Assembly: GCA_020621905.1 (NCBI GenBank)
Contig: JAHRYZ010000003.1
Coordinates: forward strand, 1 to 46,099
Length of the DNA stretch: 46,099 nucleotides
Source: Rhizobium sp.
GTDB lineage: Bacteria > Pseudomonadota > Alphaproteobacteria > Rhizobiales > Rhizobiaceae
Direction: 5' to 3'
The position numbers and the translations under genes are program-made. The notes below the pieces were generated by a model, which was given only the letters and a program-made list of their open reading frames with translations, had not been told where the DNA came from and did no database searches. Shown here piece by piece: positions 9,670 through 18,560 of this stretch (its first letter is position 1; the number at the start of each line of letters is the position of its first letter).

Positions 9670-10731
9670 ATGTCTGACCTAAGCAGCCTTTCGACAAGGC
9701 AACAATCCCTTGCACCCATAAAAGACCTCTCAGCCCTGCGCCGAATACTGCAGGACCTGCCGCCCGGAAACGAACACGCAGCTGGCGCGGCCGCGGCGCG
9801 AGAGGAGATATTGACCAAGCCACCGGGAAGTCTCGGCAGGCTCGAAGAGGTCGTCGCGTGGCTGGCCTGCTGGCAAGGACGCTATCCCCCGGTCATGGAT
9901 GATCCGCAAGTGTGCGTATTCGCGGGCAATCACGGCGTGGCGGAAACCGGTGTGTCGGCCTATCCTCCGATAGTCACCGAGCAGATGGTGCAGAACTTCG
10001 AGCGCGGCGGAGCGGCTATCAATCAGTTGAGTGCCGAGCTGGGCGCCAAGGTGACCGTCGTGCCGCTCGATCTGGCTCGCCCCGTCAACAACTTCCTAAA
10101 TGCCCCTGCCATGACCGAGGGCGAGTTCCTCGATGCATTCCAGTCCGGGATGCATGCGGTTCGACCGGGCGCCAGCGTGCTTTGCCCCGGCGAGATGGGC
10201 ATCGGCAACACGACTGCTGCCTCGGCCATATGCTTCGCCCTTCTGGGCGGCGACCCGGCGAACTGGTGCGGGCGAGGATCCGGGATCTCGATCGGAACGG
10301 TAGAGCGCAAGGTCGAAGTCGTCTCTAAGGCCGTTAGACTGCATGGAAACGCCATAAGCGATGGGCTCGACGCCTTGCGCTTCCTGGGCGGACGCGAAAT
10401 CGCCGCGATGGCCGGATCGATTGTCGCGGCGCGCCTGCTTGCCATACCCGTCATGCTCGATGGTTTCATCTGCTCGGCAGCCGCCCTCGCGCTTCACTGC
10501 AGCGGACCAGGAAGCCTGGCGCACTGCATGGTCGGTCACAGCTCGATGGAGCCCGGGCATCGGCGGCTTCTCGCCCATCTCGGATTGCGGCCGCTTCTCG
10601 ATCTTGATTTGCGATTGGGCGAAGGAACCGGGGCAGTCTTGGCCACTCTCTTGGCAAGAGCGGCGCTGAGATGCCACCTCGGCATGGCTACATTCACCGA
10701 AGCCGGCGTGCATAACGGCATCGAGCGGTAA
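9670..10731 (+). CDS. cobT: Nicotinate-nucleotide--dimethylbenzimidazole phosphoribosyltransferase
   Basis: 'TKPPGSLGRLEEV', 'VFAGNHGVAETGVSAYPPIVTEQMVQNF', 'GEMGIGNTTAASAI'. Confidence 0.96.
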   Translation: MSDLSSLSTRQQSLAPIKDLSALRRILQDLPPGNEHAAGAAAAREEILTKPPGSLGRLEEVVAWLACWQGRYPPVMDDPQVCVFAGNHGVAETGVSAYPPIVTEQMVQNFERGGAAINQLSAELGAKVTVVPLDLARPVNNFLNAPAMTEGEFLDAFQSGMHAVRPGASVLCPGEMGIGNTTAASAICFALLGGDPANWCGRGSGISIGTVERKVEVVSKAVRLHGNAISDGLDALRFLGGREIAAMAGSIVAARLLAIPVMLDGFICSAAALALHCSGPGSLAHCMVGHSSMEPGHRRLLAHLGLRPLLDLDLRLGEGTGAVLATLLARAALRCHLGMATFTEAGVHNGIER

Positions 10732-10893
10732 CAGAACCCCTGCGGGACGCGAGAGCAATCGGGTAGCCGTCTCGCGTCCCCGTTTCGGATCAGCGGTGCC
10801 GAGGTTCGGGGCCAGCACTTCCGAGAACCCGAGGTGCGCTCGGCGTCATGGCTCCCCCTCCGACGATTCCTATCTGCTCTTCCCCACATACCC

Positions 10894-12090
10894 TTATCGG
10901 TCGATCTGCAGGGAGACCGAGGCGAAGCCGCTTGCGGGATAGACCGCACGCAATGGCTCCGTGCCCGTCAGGAGCGAAAACGGCCTGATCCTGCTCAGCA
11001 GTTCATCGATCATCACTCTCAACTGCATTCTCGCCAGGGCAGCACCCGGACAAATGTGGATGCCCGCGCCGTAAAGCAGGTTTGGCCCCTGGTCGCGCAT
11101 GGGGCAATACCGGTCAGCAGCCTCGAAGGCCCGGGCGTCGCGATTGGCCGAAGTCCAGATCACCGTTATCCGTTCGCCGGCTTCGATCCGACTCCCACCG
11201 ATCATCACGGGCCGCAGTGCCGTTCGCCGATTCGAAACCAACGGCCCGTGCAAGCGCAGGATTTCCTCGATTGCCGGTGAAAGGCCCGATCGGTCGAGGC
11301 GCAGCCCGGTCTGGATCTCGGGGGTCTCGGCAAGAAAATGCACGATGATGCCGACGCAGGCCGCAATCGTACCCAGTTCCCCCACCGTCCAGTTGCGCAG
11401 GATGCTGACGATTTCGCCGTGATCGAGCCGCTTGCCGTCTACCGTCTGGCGGACGAGGCTGGTGGTGATGTCGTCCGGCGCGGCGTCGCCGGCCTCTTCT
11501 CGCCATTTGAGCTGGGAGCGGATATGCCCGTCGAATTCGAGGGCGATGGCTGCCATGGCATCGGTATCGCGCGCAAGCGTGGCTTGGCGATTCTTGCGCA
11601 CCCATTGAAGCAATGGCTCATGCAGCGACGCGGGCCAGCCGAGAAAACCGCACTGGATTCCGACGGCATACGGCTCGGCGAGACAGGTCATCGCTTCGAA
11701 GGAGGGGGCAGTCCCGAGCGCCTCGAGAAGATCGCCGGCGACCCGTCGACATTCAGGCTCGAAGGTTTCGACCCGTTCCCGGGTGAAATAGGGATCGATC
11801 ATCCGTCGATAGACTGTATGTTGTGGAGGATCCATGCCGTTGGGCACCGATGGGTGCCGTGAAACGACATTGCTGAACGTTTCGTGATCGGTGAGCACCT
11901 GCAGAATATCGGCATGGCGGAAAAGGGACCAACCAAGATAGTCGCTGTAGGCGACCGGACAGGTTTCGCGCATGTGATCATACGCACGGATCTGGTCGAT
12001 CTGGACCTCAGCGCTGCGGGGATCCCAGTCAGGGCAGCGCTCGCCCGAAGATGCGTCCACGACCGATTTCTTTCCATTTGCCGATATCAT
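10894..12090 (-). CDS. Cytochrome P450
   Basis: Heme-Cys loop 'LLYGAGIHICPGAALARMQLRV', ExxR-like 'EEILRLHGPLVSNRRTALRPVMIGG'. Confidence 0.93.
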   Translation of the reverse strand: MISANGKKSVVDASSGERCPDWDPRSAEVQIDQIRAYDHMRETCPVAYSDYLGWSLFRHADILQVLTDHETFSNVVSRHPSVPNGMDPPQHTVYRRMIDPYFTRERVETFEPECRRVAGDLLEALGTAPSFEAMTCLAEPYAVGIQCGFLGWPASLHEPLLQWVRKNRQATLARDTDAMAAIALEFDGHIRSQLKWREEAGDAAPDDITTSLVRQTVDGKRLDHGEIVSILRNWTVGELGTIAACVGIIVHFLAETPEIQTGLRLDRSGLSPAIEEILRLHGPLVSNRRTALRPVMIGGSRIEAGERITVIWTSANRDARAFEAADRYCPMRDQGPNLLYGAGIHICPGAALARMQLRVMIDELLSRIRPFSLLTGTEPLRAVYPASGFASVSLQIDR

Positions 12091-12150
12091 ATGCTTTGGT
12101 TTCCCTTCCACGGATCAGCAGCTACAATGCGGCAGTTGAGAGCGGGGTCT

Positions 12151-12164
12151 TTGTCTCCACGCAA
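12151..12164. promoter_or_regulatory. Candidate NnrR/FNR-type box TTGTCtccaCGCAA in divergent P450/MOSC promoter region
   Basis: TTG-N8-CAA dyad similar in layout to the box at 189-202. Confidence 0.4.
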
Positions 12165-12221
12165 AGAACTCAAATCCCCGTTTCTGCAAAACCGACTGTC
12201 AGATTGACCGGAGAGACGGAA

Positions 12222-12935
12222 TTGCCCAGCCAGATAAGACAGTTTGCGATCGCTGAAGTTAGAATAGGTCGAGCGAAGCCCTTTGGACCGGGAACAGCAC
12301 GGTCGGCGATTGACAAACACCCGGTCACGGTTCCACTTCTGGCAACAGCACTGGGTCTAGTGGGTGACGAACAGGCGGATCTTCGCCACCACGGCGGCGC
12401 CGACAAGGCAATCCATGCCTATAGCGCGGCGCACTATCCCCAATGGGTGCGGGACCTTCCGGATGCCGCGGATCAATTCCGAACCGGCGGCTTCGGAGAA
12501 AACCTGGTGGTCGACGGCGCGACCGAGGCCGACCTATGTCTGGGAGATCGGTGGCGAGTTGGACAAGCACTGCTGGAAGTCTCCCAAGGCAGGCAGCCCT
12601 GCTGGAAGCTGAATATCCGCTTTGCGGTGCGCGACATGGCGCGTCGGGTGCAGGCAACCGGCCGCTCCGGTTGGTATTTCCGCGTGATAGAACCGGGCCA
12701 GATCAAAGCGCACGACCATGCTTCACTTGAGGAACGTTCCGCGCCCGACTGGCCTCTGACGCGGGTCAACGATTTATTCTACAAGGACAAGCTCAATCGC
12801 CCGGCCCTGGCCGCCTTCGCGGCCCTTTCCGGCCTCCCGGATAGCTGGCGCAATCTGGCAGAGCGCCGTCTGCAAAACGGTGAGGTGGAAGACTGGGGTT
12901 CCCGCCTGAATGGGCCGAAGGAAGCGATCTCCTGA
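12222..12935 (+). CDS. MOSC domain protein with YiiM-like 3-alpha C-terminal domain
   Basis: 'DLRHHGGADKAIHAYSAAHYPQW', 'FGENLVVDGATEADLCLGDRWRVG', 'QGRQPCWKL'; TTG start preceded by GGAGAG. Confidence 0.9.
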   Translation: MPSQIRQFAIAEVRIGRAKPFGPGTARSAIDKHPVTVPLLATALGLVGDEQADLRHHGGADKAIHAYSAAHYPQWVRDLPDAADQFRTGGFGENLVVDGATEADLCLGDRWRVGQALLEVSQGRQPCWKLNIRFAVRDMARRVQATGRSGWYFRVIEPGQIKAHDHASLEERSAPDWPLTRVNDLFYKDKLNRPALAAFAALSGLPDSWRNLAERRLQNGEVEDWGSRLNGPKEAIS

Positions 12936-13067
12936 ACTCGAGAGACATGTTCCGAGAGGCGCATCGGTCTAGCGGTCACGGGCGAAGGAAGCTTACAGCG
13001 CAGGTGGCGCGAGTACCGTCGATGAAGCGGGGTGACGTGCGGGACCACCGTTTCCGCGGAACTGGCC

Positions 13068-13511
13068 CTATTGGTAACCAACACCCATCACGTAGTCCTG
13101 AAGCAATTTTTCCTCATGTTCAACGTCCTCAAGGAGAGACTGAAGCACGTCTCGCGCATTGGCCACGCCTATCGGCGCCAAGCGGTCATCCACGATCGGG
13201 ACGTTCTTCAGACCACGCTTCCTGATCGCAAACCATACATCACTCAGAACGTCGTTCGATCGGCAAGACACGATCTCCGTCGACATCACCCTTGAGGCCG
13301 GCATCGAGCAACTGCATCCCGTGCAATGGCTGATGCGGTTGACAATGTCTGTCTTTGTAATGACGCCGATCGCCTTTCCGCCGTCATCGCAGACGACAAC
13401 GAGATTGCAGCCAGGACTGCTCAGCAATTTTGCCGCGTCCATCAGCAATGCGTCTTCGGCCACGGTGGCGAGCCGTTCCCGCGCCACTCCAAGTATGTCC
13501 TCTACTCTCAA
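13068..13511 (-). CDS. CBS domain-containing protein
   Basis: Two CBS repeats: 'CNLVVVCDDGGKAIGVITKTDIVNRI' and 'LKNVPIVDDRLAPIGVANARDVLQSLL'. Confidence 0.9.
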   Translation of the reverse strand: MRVEDILGVARERLATVAEDALLMDAAKLLSSPGCNLVVVCDDGGKAIGVITKTDIVNRISHCTGCSCSMPASRVMSTEIVSCRSNDVLSDVWFAIRKRGLKNVPIVDDRLAPIGVANARDVLQSLLEDVEHEEKLLQDYVMGVGYQ

Positions 13512-13580
13512 GACACCCTCCTTTCCGATAGCTTCCGCTTCTCCCTCAGGAAGCTCACGATATGGCCGGTTTATCCTTCC

Positions 13581-13949
13581 CTATCCCCGGGCGAAGCGCA
13601 TCAGCAGATCGACCTGGAGGAAAAGAAGGATGAATGCAGTGTTCAGGCTCCAGGCCACGGTGAGCCACCTGACCATGGTGGCCCAGAAGGGAGACGCGTT
13701 GTCCGCGCAGCGCCAGATGGCGACGAGAATCCCCGGCGTATAGAGCGCAAAGGCAAGGATAACGGCTTGCTGAACCCAGATTTGGTCCAGGTACAGGGCA
13801 ATCACATGCAGCATCGCGAGTTCGGCGCTGACGAAAACACCATAGATCCAGAAGACGGCGGCCAGGGACATCTCTCCCCGCCAGGCTCTAAGCTCGGGAA
13901 CGAGATGGCGTTCAATGAAGAGTTCGCTGGCGGGTCCCAATCTCGGCAT
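13581..13949 (-). CDS. Small integral membrane protein of unknown function
   Basis: About 122 aa with 3 predicted hydrophobic segments. Confidence 0.6.
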   Translation of the reverse strand: MPRLGPASELFIERHLVPELRAWRGEMSLAAVFWIYGVFVSAELAMLHVIALYLDQIWVQQAVILAFALYTPGILVAIWRCADNASPFWATMVRWLTVAWSLNTAFILLFLQVDLLMRFARG

Positions 13950-13973
13950 CTCTCTTGCTCAAACCTTATCTCG

Positions 13974-13990
13974 CCGAACCAGTGGTTCGG
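13974..13990. repeat. Inverted repeat CCGAACCA-G-TGGTTCGG upstream of the 13581..13949 gene
   Basis: 8-bp perfect arms, 25 nt upstream of the minus-strand start. Confidence 0.7.
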
Positions 13991-14104
13991 ATGTTGTTGT
14001 CTGGCCCGGGCGACTTGATGACCATCGACCGGACCGGCGATCCGCCCCATCAGGCGTCTTACTTGTCACGCGCCCGGCTGGTATGGCCCGATCAGTAACG
14101 ACCG

Positions 14105-14776
14105 CTAGCGGCGCGCTGTTCCGGCCTCTGTCACGACCAGATCCATCGGGATGTCATGCTTTTGCGGGTGAATTGTCGAAAGCTTCGCCGCACTATAGCT
14201 GACGCCGATGACCTTGGGCCTGGCCTGCATGGCAGCAAGCGTCCTGTCGAAGAAGCCGCCGCCATAGCCGAGCCTGTAACATCCATGATCGAAGCCAACG
14301 ACCGGCGCGATCACCACATCCGGAATGCAGGATCGCTTTTCAGCCGGAAAGGGTATCCCCCAGACCCCTCGCGTCAGTGGCTGCCCGGCCTGCCACAAAT
14401 GGAATTCCAAAGGCAGTCCTTTTTCCACCACGACGGGTAAAGCGGTACGGCCACCCCGTCTCATGACCTCCTGCATCAACGAACGAAGGTCAGGCTCCCC
14501 ACGGAACGGCCAATAGGCGCTGACGACACGACCCTCGACATCTCCGATCTCGGCCAGGACACGGGCGGCGATCGCTTCTCCGGCTGCAGTGCGAACCTCG
14601 ACGGGAACGGCAAGACGCTCCGCGATCAAGCGCTGACGCTCGCTCGTGCGCCAGCGCTTGATATTCGCCCAGGCCGTCATGTCCCGTGGATCGGCCAAGC
14701 CCGCGTAAACGGGGTCGATCTCGTGCAGAAAGCAGGCCGGTGAGGCGAAGGAGCGTGGATCATCGTCGTCGATCAT
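14105..14776 (-). CDS. 5-formyltetrahydrofolate cyclo-ligase
   Basis: 'YWPFRGEPDLRSLM', 'VVIAPVVGFDHGCYRLGYGGGFFDRTLA'. Confidence 0.93.
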   Translation of the reverse strand: MIDDDDPRSFASPACFLHEIDPVYAGLADPRDMTAWANIKRWRTSERQRLIAERLAVPVEVRTAAGEAIAARVLAEIGDVEGRVVSAYWPFRGEPDLRSLMQEVMRRGGRTALPVVVEKGLPLEFHLWQAGQPLTRGVWGIPFPAEKRSCIPDVVIAPVVGFDHGCYRLGYGGGFFDRTLAAMQARPKVIGVSYSAAKLSTIHPQKHDIPMDLVVTEAGTARR

Positions 14777-15960
14777 TATGCGACCTCTGACAGGCTCTCT
14801 GCCGCCTGCAGGCCGACCTCGAGGCCCGCCAGAAGGTCATCGATGTGTTCCAGGCCGACCGAGAGCCGCAGGAGCCCGTCGCTGATGCCGGCGTTTGCCC
14901 GCGCCTCCGGCCCCATGTCGGCATGGGTCATGGTCGCCGGATGGGCGACCAGGCTCTCGACGCCGCCCAGAGATTCGGCCAGCGTAAAACCGCGCACCAC
15001 GCCTACGAAGCGCTGCACGGCGGGGATCCCGCCGACAAGCTCGAAGCTCATCATCGCGCCGAAACCCGTCTGCTGACGGCTGGCGAGCACATGGTCCGGG
15101 TGATCGGCAAGTCCCGGATAGTGCACTCGGGCGACCGCGCGATGGCCTCGCAGCCGTTCTGCGACCGCCATGGCGTTGCGTTCCTGACCCGCCATTCGCG
15201 CAAAGAGGGTTCGAAGGCCCCGCAGCGTCAACCAGGAATCAAACGGTGACGCGATCGCACCGGTGACATTGGCCCAATGCTTGAGCTTCTTCGCCTCCTC
15301 CGGGTCGGCGGCGATGACGGCACCAGCAATCACGTCGAATGGCGTTGGGAATTTCGTCGTCGAATGCAGCACATAATCGGCGCCGAGTGACAAGGGTTGC
15401 TGCAAGGCGGGAGACAGGAAGGTGTTGTCGACAGCCACCCGGGCGCCTGCATTTCTCGCGAGCGTCGACAGCGCCGCGATATCGACAACCCGCAAGAGGG
15501 GGTTGCTGGGTGTCTCGATCAGCACCAGTGCCGGGTGGTCGCGGAGTTGCTGCCCGAAGACCTCCATGTCGGACTGGTTGACCAGCGCGAGCCGGATCTG
15601 GCCAAGCTCGGCCCGTGCCTTGAGGAGCCGCATCGTTCCGCCATAGCAGTCGTGCGGAGCGACAACCAGGCTGCCGACCGGGAGACGGCCAATGAGAAGA
15701 TCAAGCGCCGCCATGCCGCTCGGTGTCATCACTGCACCCGCGCCACCTTCCAGTCTGGCGATCGCCTCCGCCACGAGGTCACGGGTGGGATTGCCGACCC
15801 GGCCATAATCGTAAGCGCGGGGCGCATCGAAACCGGCAAACTCGTAGGTGCTGGAAAGGTAGAGTGGCGGCGCGACCGCGCCAAAGGCGGTATCGCTGGC
15901 AACGCCATATGCCGCAGCGACGGTTTCCGGATGGAACTCAGCCGGCGTGCGCTCGGACAT
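14776..15960 (-). CDS. Trans-sulfuration PLP enzyme (cystathionine gamma/beta-lyase or gamma-synthase type)
   Basis: 'YDYGRVGNPTRDLVAEAIARLEGGAGAVMTPSGMAA', PLP-Lys region 'DYVLHSTTKF'. Confidence 0.93.
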   Translation of the reverse strand: MSERTPAEFHPETVAAAYGVASDTAFGAVAPPLYLSSTYEFAGFDAPRAYDYGRVGNPTRDLVAEAIARLEGGAGAVMTPSGMAALDLLIGRLPVGSLVVAPHDCYGGTMRLLKARAELGQIRLALVNQSDMEVFGQQLRDHPALVLIETPSNPLLRVVDIAALSTLARNAGARVAVDNTFLSPALQQPLSLGADYVLHSTTKFPTPFDVIAGAVIAADPEEAKKLKHWANVTGAIASPFDSWLTLRGLRTLFARMAGQERNAMAVAERLRGHRAVARVHYPGLADHPDHVLASRQQTGFGAMMSFELVGGIPAVQRFVGVVRGFTLAESLGGVESLVAHPATMTHADMGPEARANAGISDGLLRLSVGLEHIDDLLAGLEVGLQAAESLSEVA

Positions 15961-16039
15961 TCTTGCTGCTCCTCATGTTGCAGTCTCAAAAATGGCCGGA
16001 TTGATTACCCGTGACAAATGAATTCTATTGCTGTTTATG

Positions 16040-16054
16040 CGCAATTTTATTGCG
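16040..16054. promoter_or_regulatory. Inverted repeat CGCAAT-TTT-ATTGCG, candidate LysR operator
   Basis: Perfect 6-bp arms between divergent PLP lyase and LysR genes. Confidence 0.5.
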
Positions 16055-16078
16055 GTTATTTTCGCTGGACGGAAAAGC

Positions 16079-16918
16079 TTGGACCACGCGATCGCTCGAA
16101 CATTCCTGGAAGTGGTGAAAGCCGGCAGCTTCGTCGGCGCCGCGGAGGCACTCAACATTTCGCAGACGGCGGTGAGTGCGCGCATCCGCGTCCTGGAGGA
16201 ACAACTGGAGCGTCCCGTATTCGTGCGCAACAAGGCCGGTGCCAGGTTAACCCCGGCCGGCGAGAAATTCCTTCCCTTCGCCTCGAGCCTGGTTCGGGTC
16301 TGGGAAACGGCTCGCAATGTCGTGGCGCTTCCGCCCGGCCGATCCGTGCTGGTGAGCCTGGGCGCAGAACTCAGCCTGTGGAGCCCCCTGCTCTCCCGGT
16401 GGCTGCTCTGGATGCACCGCGAATGCCCGGAGATTGCGGTGCGCACCACGATCGACACCGGCGAACATCTGCTGGCGCTGATGCAGGAAGGCGGGCTCGA
16501 CGCCGCCGTCATCTACGGCGCCCAGCGACGGCCTGGACTGGTCGCCGAACTTCTGTTCGAAGAGCGCCTGGTGCTCGCCCGAACGCCGGGGCAAACGGGC
16601 GCCAATGAAATCATCGGGATTGACTGGGGCGCCGATTTCGCCGCGAGCCTACGCACTGCCTATCCTGAAAGCGCAAGTCCGGCGGTCTCGATCGGCTATG
16701 GCCCCCTCGCCCTCGACTACGTCCTTGCAGTCGGCGGCGCCGGATACTTCCGGGAGGGCTTCATCCGGCCTTACCTGGAGGATGGCCGCTTGCAGATCGT
16801 GCCCAACAGCCCAACCTTCGCTTACCCCGCCTATCTGGTCTTGTCCGAGAAGACGGATCCGGCCCTTGTTCTGCGCCTGCGGGAAAGCTTGCGCGCGGCC
16901 GCAGCTGGATCACGTTAG
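16079..16918 (+). CDS. LysR family transcriptional regulator (TTG start proposed; ORF extends upstream to 16028)
   Basis: N-terminal HTH 'TFLEVVKAGSFVGAAEALNISQTAVSARIRVLEEQLERPVFVR'. Confidence 0.9.
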   Translation: MDHAIARTFLEVVKAGSFVGAAEALNISQTAVSARIRVLEEQLERPVFVRNKAGARLTPAGEKFLPFASSLVRVWETARNVVALPPGRSVLVSLGAELSLWSPLLSRWLLWMHRECPEIAVRTTIDTGEHLLALMQEGGLDAAVIYGAQRRPGLVAELLFEERLVLARTPGQTGANEIIGIDWGADFAASLRTAYPESASPAVSIGYGPLALDYVLAVGGAGYFREGFIRPYLEDGRLQIVPNSPTFAYPAYLVLSEKTDPALVLRLRESLRAAAAGSR

Positions 16919-17262
16919 GACGGATCGGACAACAGCTCGGCAAGAACGACAGCCTGGTTGAGCTTCCGGTCTCGCGCGCCGTAGAGCAAGGTGACGGTTC
17001 TGGTTGCGCTCCGTTCTCTCAGGTCGTTGACGGCCGCGTTGCCTTTCAGCTCCAGAAGGTAGCGCTCCCTGAACTGCGCCCATCGCTCTGGCTTGTGGGC
17101 GAACCATCGGCGCAGTTCCGTCGACGGAGCGACATCCTTCATCCATTCATCCAATCTGGCCTGCTCTTTCGTACAGCCGCGCGGCCAGACGCGATCGACG
17201 AGAATGCGGTCGCCATCGTCCGCTTGGGGATCGTCATAGATACGCTTGATCCGCACAGGCAT
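16915..17262 (-). CDS. DUF488 family protein (YeaO-like)
   Basis: 'VRIKRIYDDPQADDGDRILVDRVWPRG', 'LLYGARDRKLNQAVVL'. Confidence 0.93.
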   Translation of the reverse strand: MPVRIKRIYDDPQADDGDRILVDRVWPRGCTKEQARLDEWMKDVAPSTELRRWFAHKPERWAQFRERYLLELKGNAAVNDLRERSATRTVTLLYGARDRKLNQAVVLAELLSDPS

Positions 17263-17265
17263 TGT

Positions 17266-17856
17266 CTAGCCTCCCTGGCTTACCGTGCAACCGAGGTTCG
17301 AAAGTAACCCGTCCTGCAGGCCGTAGATCCAGCCGTGAATGGACACCTCCTTGCCCGAGGCCCAGGCCGCCTGCAAAGTCGGGGTTCGGGCAAGGCGCTC
17401 CACCTGTGCGGCAACCGATGCCTCGCAGAGACGATCGAGTTCCGGCTCGCTCCAGCATTCGCGGCACTCAAACCGACTGCGCGCCAATTCACGGATTGGT
17501 TGCAGCCAATGGTCTATCAGCCCGAAGGACCGACCGCTGACCGCAGCCCGAATACCGCCGCAGCCATAGTGCCCGCACACGATGATGTGCTTCACGCCCA
17601 GCTGGTGCACCGCATATTCGACCACGGAAAGCATGTTGAGATCAGTCGGGTGAACGAGGTTGGCAACGTTGCGATGCACGAACACTTCCCCCGGCTCCAG
17701 CCCCGCGATCACATTGGCCGGCACACGGCTGTCGGAGCAGCCGATCCAAAGATATTCGGGCTCCTGCAAGGTTGCCAGGCGCTCGAAATAGTCTGCTTTT
17801 TCGGCCTTGCGCTCGCTGGACCAGGCCTTGTTCCGGGTGAAAAGCTCCTCGATCAT
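17266..17856 (-). CDS. Beta-class carbonic anhydrase
   Basis: 'YLWIGCSDSRVPANVIAGLEPGEVFVHRNVANLV', 'HIIVCGHYGCGGIRAA'. Confidence 0.96.
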   Translation of the reverse strand: MIEELFTRNKAWSSERKAEKADYFERLATLQEPEYLWIGCSDSRVPANVIAGLEPGEVFVHRNVANLVHPTDLNMLSVVEYAVHQLGVKHIIVCGHYGCGGIRAAVSGRSFGLIDHWLQPIRELARSRFECRECWSEPELDRLCEASVAAQVERLARTPTLQAAWASGKEVSIHGWIYGLQDGLLSNLGCTVSQGG

Positions 17857-17901
17857 GGCTATCTCCGCTTCCTGGGGTTCTGCAGGCCTCTCGATCAATA
17901 G

Positions 17902-17915
17902 TTGGCTGTTGTCAA
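17902..17915. promoter_or_regulatory. Candidate FNR/FixK-type box TTGGCtgttGTCAA
   Basis: TTG-N8-CAA dyad in the intergenic region between carbonic anhydrase (-) and nsrR-cco (+). Confidence 0.4.
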
Positions 17916-18036
17916 CTCAACGGTCTGTCACAGCACCGGCAATGAGCCCTCGCCGGACGCCTTCTCCCGGCAATTTGGCCCTCGGTGAGGGCCTGCGACA
18001 TTTTTGCATCTTCACGCACTGCAATCGTCGGCGCAA

Positions 18037-18057
18037 AGTGGTATTCAGAATACCTCT
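18037..18057. promoter_or_regulatory. Candidate NsrR operator AGTGGTATTC-A-GAATACCTCT
   Basis: 9/10-bp dyad with odd centre, 34 nt upstream of nsrR start; resembles the AT-rich NsrR dyad layout. Confidence 0.55.
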
Positions 18058-18090
18058 TTGATAGAGGCCAGTCCCATTTGCAAGGATTCC

Positions 18091-18560
18091 ATGCGAATGA
18101 CGCTTCACACCGACTATGCGTTGCGAATGCTGTCTACACGGCAACGCGACCGGACGGGGTTTGCACGGTCAGCGACGTCGCTGAGGCTTATCAGTTGCCT
18201 CGCAATCACCTTCTCAAGGTGGCCCAGACCTTGCGTGACCTCGGCTTCGTCGAAACGACCCGCGGCCGGGCGGGCGGTATCCGATTGGCGAAGTCACCAG
18301 AGGCGATTGGCGTGGGCGCACTGGTCCGCGCGACCGAGGAGGAGTTCTCGCTCGCCGAATGCATGCAGGCTCAAGGTCGGCCCTGCGCCATTTCGCCGGC
18401 CTGCCATCTCAAGGGCATGCTGCACGAGGCACTCGCTGCCTTCCTGGCGGTCCTCGACAAATACACGCTCGCCGACCTCGTGAAGAACCGCGCCGTCCTC
18501 GGCTCGTTTCTCGGGATCGGCGCTACCGCCAAGCTGGAAGAAGGGACACAACCATGGTGA
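18091..18560 (+). CDS. nsrR: Rrf2 family NO-responsive regulator NsrR, with apparent 1-bp deletion near 18132
   Basis: MRMTLHTDYALRML|(v)YTATRPDGVCTVSDVAEAYQLPRNHLLKVAQTLRDLGFVETTRGRAGG; Fe-S Cys pattern C-x7-C-x5-C 'ECMQAQGRPCAISPAC'. Confidence 0.85.
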
